Origin: an uncultured Lachnospiraceae bacterium
Lineage (GTDB): Bacteria > Bacillota > Clostridia > Lachnospirales > Lachnospiraceae
Length of the DNA: 6,951 bases
NCBI GenBank assembly: GCA_947631075.1
Contig: CANRJU010000142.1
Span: 1-6,951, forward strand
Reading direction: 5' to 3'
Below are positions 1 through 5,070 of this stretch, piece after piece. Each line of letters opens with the position of its first letter. The stretch's first letter is position 1. Below the pieces are notes generated by a model, which was given only the letters and a program-made list of their open reading frames with translations, did not search any database and was not told the DNA's origin. Made by a program: the position numbers and the translations under genes.

Positions 1-669
1 AGTCATGACGTTGAGAAATGCGGCGCCCTCCGTGTAGATGGCCTTCTCCGCCTTTCTGTGGATATCCTTGAAATCCGTCGTAAATGTGGTCTGCGCCACA
101 TAGGGCACGTCGTGGTCCGCGATGATGCTCGCCAGGTCTTTCCGGTTCTGCATTTTGCCCGCGGAATTTTTCCCCACCGGTGTGGTGGTCGTGTCCGCGT
201 ACATCGGCGTAGCGGACGAGCGCTGGATGCCGGTGTTCATGTAGGCGCCGTTGTCGTAGCACACATACACCAGGTCGTGCCCCCGCTCCATAGCACCGGA
301 GAGGGACTGAAAGCCGATATCGTAGGTGCCGCCGTCCCCGCCGAAGGTGATGAACTTAAACGTCTCATCCTCCGGCAGCTTTCCGCGCTTTTTCAGGACG
401 CGGTATGCCGTCTCCACGCCGCTAAGCGTCGCGCCCGCGTTCTCAAACGCATTGTGTATATAGCTGTCCTCCCATGCCGTGTAAGGGTACATAAACGAGG
501 AAACCTCCAGACATCCGGTGGCGTTGCCGATCACCGCGTGATCCTCCTCATGAAGCGCGCGGAGGACAGCCCGGACGGCAATCGTGGCGCCGCACCCGGC
601 GCACATTCTGTGGCCCGGCGCCAGCCTCTCCGGCTTTTCCATCATTGTCTTTAAACTGTAATCGCTCAT
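1..669 (-). CDS. porB: Pyruvate (2-oxoacid):ferredoxin oxidoreductase, beta subunit (3' end beyond window)
   Basis: This is the thiamine-diphosphate-binding catalytic subunit of a four-subunit pyruvate:ferredoxin oxidoreductase. It decarboxylates pyruvate and feeds electrons to a [4Fe-4S] cluster, in the cytoplasm. The 223 visible residues start at ATG 667-669, behind a GGAGG at 680-684. The N-terminal GHRMCAGCGA segment supplies C23 and C26, and GNATGC supplies C53. In this family these three plus a later cysteine bind the cluster; the fourth lies past the left edge. The ThDP/Mg motif is GDGGTYDIG (111-119) followed by YDNGAYMNTGIQRS (138-151). Many PorB proteins I recall have YDNEAYMN here, so glycine for glutamate is a small variation. 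Full-length family members run to about 300 residues, so roughly a quarter is missing because the window ends; there is no frameshift. It lies 17 bp downstream of the alpha gene in the same operon. Substrate specificity (pyruvate versus branched-chain 2-oxoacids) is inferred from overall resemblance. Confidence 0.95.
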   Translation of the reverse strand, partial: MSDYSLKTMMEKPERLAPGHRMCAGCGATIAVRAVLRALHEEDHAVIGNATGCLEVSSFMYPYTAWEDSYIHNAFENAGATLSGVETAYRVLKKRGKLPEDETFKFITFGGDGGTYDIGFQSLSGAMERGHDLVYVCYDNGAYMNTGIQRSSATPMYADTTTTPVGKNSAGKMQNRKDLASIIADHDVPYVAQTTFTTDFKDIHRKAEKAIYTEGAAFLNVMT

Positions 670-686
670 TGATCTGAATCCTCCGT

Positions 687-1868
687 TCACTTTCTCAATC
701 TGATATACTGGTACTGCTCCACCGGCTTCCCGTTCTCGACTAAATTCCGCAGCTCATCGAAAATGCCCGTGGCGTCGCTGATGGTAAAATCCCGTCCCGC
801 CAGGCCGTAAATATAATTGACTGCCTCGATCATAACTTTATTCTTAAACAGCGCCGCCGGAACCTCACTGCCCAAAGGCCCTCCGTTGCCATTGTAGCTC
901 TCACAGCGGTCCATGATGGCAACTGCCTTGCAGTTCTTCAGCGCCCCCGCGATCTCGTCCGCCGGGAAGGGACGGAACACGCGCAGTTTCAGCACGCCCG
1001 CCTTCACGCCCTGTTCGCGCAGCTCGTCTACCGCCTGCTTGGCCGTGCCGGCTGCCGATCCCATAATCAGCATAATATAGTCCGCATCCTCCGTGCGGTA
1101 CTCCTCAAACAGGTCAAATCCCCTGCCTGTCAGCTCCCTGTATCTCTCCGCTACCTCCAGAATGACCGCCTTGGAATTTTCCATGGCGATTGCCTGATTC
1201 TTCTTTCCCTCCATGGCGTAATTCGTCACCGAATAGGGACCCACGGCAATGGGCTTTCCCGGATTGAGCAGATACTCCTCCGGCTCGTACTCGCCCACAA
1301 ACTCCTTTACGAGCTCATCCTCCAGAAGCACAATATTCTCCACGGCGTGGCTCGTGATAAAGCCGTCCTGGCAGATCATGACCGGGAGATGCACCCGCTT
1401 ATCCTCGGCAATCGGGTACGCCTGGATAAAATTGTCATAGGCCTCCTGGTTGTTCTCCGCGTAAATCTGAATCCATCCGGTATCTCTGGCGCCCATTCCG
1501 TCCGAGTGGTCGCAGTTGATATTGATGGGGCCGGACAGCGTCCGGTTCACAAGCGCCATCACAAGCGGAAGCCGGTTGGACGCCGCCAGGAGAAGCTCCT
1601 CCCACATCAGCGCCAGTCCCGCAGAGGACGTGGCGGTGAGGCTTCTGGCGCCCGCCGCCTCGGCTCCGATGGCGGCGCTCATCGAGGAGTGCTCGCTCTC
1701 CACCGGGATAAACTCCGTATCCATCTCCCCGTTGGCTATGTAGGTGGACACCATCTGGGGAATCTCCGTAGAAGGCGTGATGGGAAATGCCGGCATCACG
1801 TCCGGATTGACCTGGCGGATGGCATACGACACCGCCTCATTTCCCGACATACGTTCCTTGATCGCCAT
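687..1868 (-). CDS. porA: Pyruvate (2-oxoacid):ferredoxin oxidoreductase, alpha subunit
   Basis: This subunit pairs with beta to form the ThDP active site and the CoA-handling surface of the oxidoreductase. It is 393 residues, normal for PorA. Visible family signatures, in order, are FPITPSTEI (28-36); FIPVESEHS (53-61), a segment whose glutamates belong to the ThDP-side active site in this superfamily; TATSSAGLALM (78-88); VNRTLSGPIN (107-116) followed by DHSDGMGARDTGWIQ (120-134); and VFRPFP (297-302) in the second domain. The segment before DHSD reads INC where archaeal homologues I recall have IWN. Its ATG overlaps the delta stop codon by one base (TAATG), and AAGGAGGG (1875-1882) lies 6 nt upstream inside the delta gene, so translation is probably coupled. 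No cysteine cluster motif is present, as expected because the clusters sit on beta and delta. Assignment to the family is secure; pyruvate as the preferred substrate is likely rather than proven. Confidence 0.95.
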   Translation of the reverse strand: MAIKERMSGNEAVSYAIRQVNPDVMPAFPITPSTEIPQMVSTYIANGEMDTEFIPVESEHSSMSAAIGAEAAGARSLTATSSAGLALMWEELLLAASNRLPLVMALVNRTLSGPININCDHSDGMGARDTGWIQIYAENNQEAYDNFIQAYPIAEDKRVHLPVMICQDGFITSHAVENIVLLEDELVKEFVGEYEPEEYLLNPGKPIAVGPYSVTNYAMEGKKNQAIAMENSKAVILEVAERYRELTGRGFDLFEEYRTEDADYIMLIMGSAAGTAKQAVDELREQGVKAGVLKLRVFRPFPADEIAGALKNCKAVAIMDRCESYNGNGGPLGSEVPAALFKNKVMIEAVNYIYGLAGRDFTISDATGIFDELRNLVENGKPVEQYQYIRLRK

Positions 1869-2170
1869 TACATTCCCTCCTTCATCTCAATCGCTCCAAA
1901 GGGGCACACGCTTGCGCAGATGCCGCATCCCTTGCAGTGGTCGTAATCAAAATCCAGCCTTTTCCCGTCCTTTACCGGAATACTGCTGTCCGGGCAGACC
2001 GGCGCGCACAGAAGGCACTGCCTGCACTTGTCGGCTGCCAGCACCGGCGTGTTGGTGCGCCACTCGCCCGTGTTGAAAAGGGCTGAGCTTCCGCCAGCAA
2101 AAATCATAAGCCCCTCGGTCAGATCCTGATGAGGGGTCTTTTCATTTATTTTTGACACATCTGTTCTCAT
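1868..2170 (-). CDS. porD: Pyruvate:ferredoxin oxidoreductase, delta subunit (2[4Fe-4S] ferredoxin-like)
   Basis: This small electron-transfer subunit (100 residues) relays electrons from the catalytic alpha/beta pair to external ferredoxin. It carries two full CxxCxxCxxxCP motifs: C49, C52, C55, C59, then C79, C82, C85, C89. That is the classical signature of two [4Fe-4S] clusters, with DSSIPVKDGKRLDFDYDHC separating them. The N-terminal half includes NTGEWRTNTPVL (33-44), which matches the TGxWRxxxP stretch preceding the first cluster motif in PorD proteins and separates it from a free ferredoxin. The chosen ATG (2168-2170) has only a distant GAGAGG (2185-2190, 14 nt away), so the start is less certain than for its neighbours; no later in-frame start with a better site was seen. 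It lies 29 bp after gamma and overlaps alpha by 1 nt, which fits the gamma-delta-alpha-beta order common for this enzyme. Confidence 0.95.
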   Translation of the reverse strand: MRTDVSKINEKTPHQDLTEGLMIFAGGSSALFNTGEWRTNTPVLAADKCRQCLLCAPVCPDSSIPVKDGKRLDFDYDHCKGCGICASVCPFGAIEMKEGM

Positions 2171-2199
2171 ATCGTCTGGTCGTTCCTCTCTATAAAATT

Positions 2200-2811
2200 C
2201 TACGCGGACTTGCGGCGCGCGGCGTCCTCTTTCATCGCCTCGGCCACCGTGTCGTAGGCTCTCTCAAGCGCTTTCATGTTGCCCTCGATTACCTCCGGCT
2301 TTTTCGCGAATTTATGCGCGTAGGATGCCTTCATCTCGTGAATGAACGTCTCCCTGTCCATCACCCGGCTGACTGCCACGATAGCGGCGAGCATCGGGGA
2401 ATTGGGGAAGTTCTTTCCGAGCGTCTCAACGGAAATCTTCCTTGCGTCTACGGTGTAGATTCCGCCCTGGTAGCCGTTCAGCTGCCCCTTGATCTCCTCG
2501 GCGGACTTCGCCGTATTGACAATGATGGCTCCGTCCTTCTTCAGTCCCGCCGTCACATCCACGGAGTGAAGCAGCGTCTCGTCAACCACGACCACATAAT
2601 CCGGGTGATAAATGTTGGAGTGAACCCGGATGACGTCGCTGCTGATCCGGTTGTACGCCGTAATGGGCGCGCCCATGCGCTCCGGGCCATACTCCGGAAA
2701 GCCCTGTACGTTCTTCCCCGTCTTAAACGCCACGTCGGCCAGCAGAAGCGCCGCCGTCTTGGCTCCCTGGCCGCCCCGGCCATGCCATCTGATTTCGATT
2801 CCATTTTTCAT
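2200..2811 (-). CDS. porC: Pyruvate:ferredoxin oxidoreductase, gamma subunit (also called porG)
   Basis: This is the gamma subunit of the oxidoreductase, corresponding to domain III of the single-chain enzyme, and the first gene of the operon. It is 203 residues, a typical length. The N-terminal IRWHGRGGQGAKTAALLLA (7-25) is the family's glycine-rich hallmark, followed by GFPEYGPERMGAPITAYNRIS (split as GFPEYGPERMG at 37-47 and APITAYNRIS at 48-57). Further support comes from the VVVVDETLL strand-turn (73-81) and NFPNSPMLAAI (134-144). The ATG at 2809-2811 has a good AAGGAG site at 2820-2825, 8 nt upstream. No transmembrane segment or cysteine cluster is present, so it is cytoplasmic. A promoter and palindrome lie directly upstream (2841-2923). 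The C-terminal tail (KEDAARRKSA) is charged and probably flexible. Confidence 0.95.
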   Translation of the reverse strand: MKNGIEIRWHGRGGQGAKTAALLLADVAFKTGKNVQGFPEYGPERMGAPITAYNRISSDVIRVHSNIYHPDYVVVVDETLLHSVDVTAGLKKDGAIIVNTAKSAEEIKGQLNGYQGGIYTVDARKISVETLGKNFPNSPMLAAIVAVSRVMDRETFIHEMKASYAHKFAKKPEVIEGNMKALERAYDTVAEAMKEDAARRKSA

Positions 2812-2819
2812 AAGACCGT

Positions 2820-2825
2820 CTCCTT
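2820..2825 (-). promoter_or_regulatory. Ribosome binding site of the por operon's first gene
   Basis: AAGGAG on the minus strand, 8 nt before the gamma-subunit ATG. It fixes the start of the operon's first reading frame and lies 15 nt downstream of the leader palindrome at 2841-2861, so a folded leader would not itself cover it. Confidence 0.8.
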
Positions 2826-2840
2826 ACTATTTGTGATATG

Positions 2841-2861
2841 AGCATTGATAAAATCAATGCT
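2841..2861 (-). promoter_or_regulatory. Perfect palindrome in the por leader (operator or RNA stem-loop)
   Basis: The sequence is AGCATTGAT, three A bases, then ATCAATGCT on the plus strand: 9-bp perfectly complementary arms around a 3-nt centre. It falls at about +29 to +49 from the predicted por start site. It could be an operator where a repressor blocks elongation, or a 9-bp stem in the mRNA. It is not followed by a U-run in the direction of por transcription, so it is not an intrinsic terminator. The inner TTGAT/ATCAA resembles an FNR half-site pair, but the spacer is 3 nt instead of 4. Confidence 0.6.
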
Positions 2862-2895
2862 TACTGGAAAAATCCACTTTTTGACATACATTTTT

Positions 2896-2923
2896 ATTAT
2901 AATCCGCAAATTCCAAAAGTAAA
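2896..2923 (-). promoter_or_regulatory. Predicted sigma-A promoter of the por operon
   Basis: Minus-strand -10 TATAAT (2896-2901, perfect match) and -35 TTTACT (2918-2923, 4 of 6) are separated by 16 bp. Transcription would start near 2889, giving a leader of about 78 nt before the gamma-subunit ATG. The surrounding region is strongly AT-rich, unlike the flanking genes. This is prediction from consensus match and position only. Confidence 0.6.
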
Positions 2924-2947
2924 GTAAAAAAATGTTATTTCATTGTT

Positions 2948-2989
2948 TTTTTATAGGGATAATACTTATTTTTATAGGAATAATACTTA
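2948..2989. repeat. Two abutting 21-bp direct repeats between divergent promoters
   Basis: Units 2948-2968 and 2969-2989 are identical at 20 of 21 positions (G at 2958 versus A at 2979). The core is TTTATAGGRATAATACTTA. The period of 21 bp equals two helical turns, so both copies face the same side of the DNA. They lie about 54-95 bp upstream of the predicted start site of the HD-GYP gene and about 59-100 bp upstream of the predicted por start site. That is a plausible activator or shared-regulator position for either gene. No regulator is identified. Confidence 0.75.
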
Positions 2990-3006
2990 CTTATGAAAAA
3001 ATTTAG

Positions 3007-3036
3007 TTGCGTAAACACAGTCTCATGTTGTATAAT
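3007..3036 (+). promoter_or_regulatory. Predicted sigma-A promoter of the HD-GYP gene
   Basis: The -35 is TTGCGT (3007-3012), there is an 18-bp spacer, and the -10 is TATAAT (3031-3036, perfect). The expected start site is near 3043, giving a leader of about 41 nt before the GTG at 3084. This places the upstream in-frame ATG at 3039 ahead of the transcript start, so that ATG is unlikely to be used. The leader is too short for a cyclic-di-GMP riboswitch. Confidence 0.7.
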
Positions 3037-3070
3037 AAATGTGTTTGCCTTTTTATACGGACCATTTTTT

Positions 3071-3086
3071 GGGGGGATTACCAGTG
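3071..3086 (+). promoter_or_regulatory. G-run ribosome binding site and GTG start of the HD-GYP gene
   Basis: A GGGGGG run at 3071-3076 lies 7 nt before GTG 3084-3086, in frame with the long HD-GYP reading frame. From this codon the protein begins VIKRYFVRTNALRAGM, which fits the usual N-terminus of such proteins. The residues encoded upstream (from ATG 3039) look non-native. The G-run is directly preceded by six T bases (3065-3070). Confidence 0.7.
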
Positions 3087-4187
3087 ATCAAACGATATTT
3101 TGTACGAACAAACGCCTTGAGGGCGGGCATGAGAATCGACCAGTCGATCAAAGACCGGCTGGACCGCACGCTGGTTGCCAAGGGAACTCTGCTGGATGAC
3201 TATGTGATTGACGGCATCCGCAAGAGGGGAATCCACGGCGTCTATATCAGCGAGGGAGAGGAGGACCCGATACCGGAGACAGACGATATTCCGCTGACTC
3301 CCGCCGTCCGCCACGCCATCGAGACTACCCGGGTGGAGGACCCGGTCAAGGTGAAGCTTTCAGAGAGCGTCAAAAAGAGAGTGTCCGAGGGCATCCAGTA
3401 CCTCTACAGCAATTCCGATTCCCCCGAATTTGCTGATACATCCGCCCACATCACAGGCGACCTGATGAAGGCCATCGACCTCAACGACTCCCTGGCCGTG
3501 GACATCAGCGCGCTCAAGACCAGCGATGAGTACACCTTCAAACACAGCGTGGACGTGGCCACCATGTCCATGATCATTGCCAAGAAGCAGGGCATGTCCA
3601 AGAGCGACGTGTACAACATCGGCATCGCGGGCCTTTTACACGACATGGGCAAGTCCAAGATCCCCAACGAGATCCTGAACAAGCCCGCCAAGCTCAACGA
3701 CGAGGAATTTGCCATTATGAAAAAGCACTCGGAGTTAGGATATTCCATTTTAAAAGAAAAGCGGGAATTTTCAAATCACATCTCCATGGCTGTCCTGCAG
3801 CACCACGAGAAGATGAACGGCAGAGGCTATCCTATGGGCTGCACCGCGGAGAAGATCGTGCCCTACGCCAAGATTCTGTCCGTGTGCGACGTGTACGACG
3901 CCCTGGTCACCGAGCGCCCCTACAAGAAGTCTTTCTCCCAGCGCACGGCGGTCGAGATGATCATGTCGATGACGGAGGAGTTAGACATCACGGCCATGCG
4001 GAGCTTTCTGGCGACGGTCATCCTCTATCCGGTGGACTCCACCGTAGAGCTGAGCAACGGCGAAAAGGCCCGTGTAGTAGAAAACAAGGCCAATTCCGTC
4101 CTGCGCCCCACCGTCGTGGGACTGGAGAGCGGCAGGATCTACGACCTGGCCAACGACTTATCCTGCGCCAGCATCCTCATCCTGTGA
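3084..4187 (+). CDS. HD-GYP domain protein, probable cyclic-di-GMP phosphodiesterase
   Basis: This probably hydrolyses the second messenger cyclic-di-GMP, in the cytoplasm. Starting at GTG 3084 it is 367 residues. The N-terminal region (about 1-60, with LRAGMRID and ISEGEED) resembles the small N-terminal domain found before many HD-GYP domains; residues 60-145 form a linker region. The HD-GYP core runs from about 148 to 300: H154, HD at 186-187 within LLHDMGK, H215, HHEKMNGRGYP (240-250) and CDVYDALVTERPYKK (268-282). All metal-ligand histidines and aspartates I can place are present. The signature has N245 where the consensus HHExxDGxGYP has D, which is also seen in other Firmicutes members. 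The C-terminal 60 residues (YPVDSTVELSNGEKARVVEN, 315-334) form the small beta-rich tail common in this group. There is no receiver domain and no membrane segment, so the input signal is unknown. It has its own promoter, diverges from por, and converges with the gene at 4201. Activity on cGAMP or other dinucleotides is possible. Confidence 0.92.
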   Translation: MIKRYFVRTNALRAGMRIDQSIKDRLDRTLVAKGTLLDDYVIDGIRKRGIHGVYISEGEEDPIPETDDIPLTPAVRHAIETTRVEDPVKVKLSESVKKRVSEGIQYLYSNSDSPEFADTSAHITGDLMKAIDLNDSLAVDISALKTSDEYTFKHSVDVATMSMIIAKKQGMSKSDVYNIGIAGLLHDMGKSKIPNEILNKPAKLNDEEFAIMKKHSELGYSILKEKREFSNHISMAVLQHHEKMNGRGYPMGCTAEKIVPYAKILSVCDVYDALVTERPYKKSFSQRTAVEMIMSMTEELDITAMRSFLATVILYPVDSTVELSNGEKARVVENKANSVLRPTVVGLESGRIYDLANDLSCASILIL

Positions 4188-4200
4188 GAGAGCCTGGCGC

Positions 4201-5070
4201 TCAGAACCGCACGATTTTCTCCAGCGGTACTCCCATATAATACACAAACTGCTTATTCTGCTTTTTCCAGCCATGACAGACAGGCAGGCGGTATTTGCCG
4301 TCATATTCCAGATATCCGGTCAGTTTCACCGACGGCTCCAGAATGGAGTCCAGAAAAATCCGGCTCTGCAGCTGGACTTCCGTCAGTCCATAGTATTCTC
4401 TTATACCGTACCACCAGCTGGAAAAATTCTTTTGGGCCGCCTTTTCCAGCTTCCGGGTATCACTAATATACCCGCTGTTCTTCCGCGTCTTATCACCCCG
4501 CTCCAGATAATATATCTTGCGGAACTCCGGATCGTAATAAACCGTCAGCGAATACTTTTTATTGCTGAACTTCGCCTTGTACACGTCAATTCCGTTGAAG
4601 GAAAGATCATCGTCGGTGGGCGTGCCGGTAATCGTGTAGCGGTTCAGCGATTTTAACTCACTGCCCTTCACAGCGGCGTCATAATCCGAAAATTTCCACA
4701 CCACTTCGCTCAGTTCTTCCAGCTCAGAATTGACAATCCGAGCCACTTCCTCCCTCGTCGCCTTTTTTAACGGCCTTTCTTCTGTAGGGCTTGAAAACGT
4801 GACATCCTCGTTTAACTGCAATTTGTATGCCTGCAGCCTCCTTTCGTGGGACGCCACAGCCAGAGCGGCAATCTTATCACTGAAAAAATGATAGGGCGCT
4901 AAATAAATATTCAGGTTTTCCTCTCCGATTCTCACCTTTCCCAGCGTCTTTTTGTCATATAAATAGTTGTGGCACACCGGCGACAGCAGCGCCGCGGCCA
5001 TCAGAAGCAGGATAAACAGGATCACCAGGACCCGGACTGACGCTTCTCGCCTCTTTTTCACGTCTCTCAT
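4201..5070 (-). CDS. Single-pass membrane protein of unknown function, coupled to the sensor kinase
   Basis: I do not recognise a named family. The 289-residue product has a basic N-terminus (MRDVKKRREASVR) and one hydrophobic segment at about 13-32. The remaining ~255 residues are probably outside the membrane. C33 does not sit in a lipobox (LSPVC lacks the small residue before Cys), so I do not call it a lipoprotein. The outer part is rich in Tyr, Lys and Glu. Notable stretches are YSLTVYYDPEFRKIYYLERG (173-192), SSWWYGIREYYGLTE (217-231) and a C-terminal YRLPVCHGWKKQNKQFVYYMG (split as YRLPVCHGWKK at 260-270 and QNKQFVYYMG at 271-280). Two cysteines (33, 265) are present. Its ATG overlaps the kinase stop codon (ATGA, 5067-5070), with AGAGG at 5080-5084, so it is the third gene of the two-component operon. 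A role as an accessory that senses or tunes the kinase, or as an output of the system, is inference from position only. Confidence 0.88.
   Translation of the reverse strand: MRDVKKRREASVRVLVILFILLLMAAALLSPVCHNYLYDKKTLGKVRIGEENLNIYLAPYHFFSDKIAALAVASHERRLQAYKLQLNEDVTFSSPTEERPLKKATREEVARIVNSELEELSEVVWKFSDYDAAVKGSELKSLNRYTITGTPTDDDLSFNGIDVYKAKFSNKKYSLTVYYDPEFRKIYYLERGDKTRKNSGYISDTRKLEKAAQKNFSSWWYGIREYYGLTEVQLQSRIFLDSILEPSVKLTGYLEYDGKYRLPVCHGWKKQNKQFVYYMGVPLEKIVRF

Noticed and set aside
2829..2838. Rex-type redox operator (TTTGTGATAT)
   Set aside because: Only one half-site is present; no matching inverted half (TTCACAA-like) follows at the right distance.
2152..2841. A 229-codon open frame on the plus strand (and similar ones at 58-654 and 1347-1946)
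   Set aside because: These are antisense shadows of the por subunits, which carry clear family motifs; the products are Arg/His-rich without recognisable motifs.
2845..2857. FNR/CRP-type site (TTGAT...ATCAA) in the por leader
   Set aside because: The spacer is 3 nt rather than the required 4, and the dyad centre falls on a base rather than between bases.
2881..2903. TTGACA (2881-2886) and TATAAT (2898-2903) on the plus strand as a promoter
   Set aside because: The spacer is only 11 bp, too short for a sigma-A promoter. The same AT block is better explained as the minus-strand -10 of the por promoter.
3039..3083. ATG 3039 as the start of the HD-GYP gene
   Set aside because: It lies before the predicted transcript start (about 3043) and has no ribosome binding site; GTG 3084 has a G-run 7 nt upstream and a natural N-terminus.
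3043..3083. Cyclic-di-GMP riboswitch in the HD-GYP leader
   Set aside because: The leader is about 41 nt, far shorter than either known class, and shows none of their conserved core.
2993..3199. A small 68-codon plus-strand frame with a hydrophobic, Cys-containing start (MKKFSCVNTVSCC)
   Set aside because: It starts upstream of and runs across the predicted HD-GYP promoter and then overlaps the HD-GYP gene out of frame. No ribosome binding site precedes its ATG.
4188..4204. Bidirectional terminator between the convergent genes
   Set aside because: Only a 4-bp GAGC/GCTC stem can form, and there is no T-run on either side.
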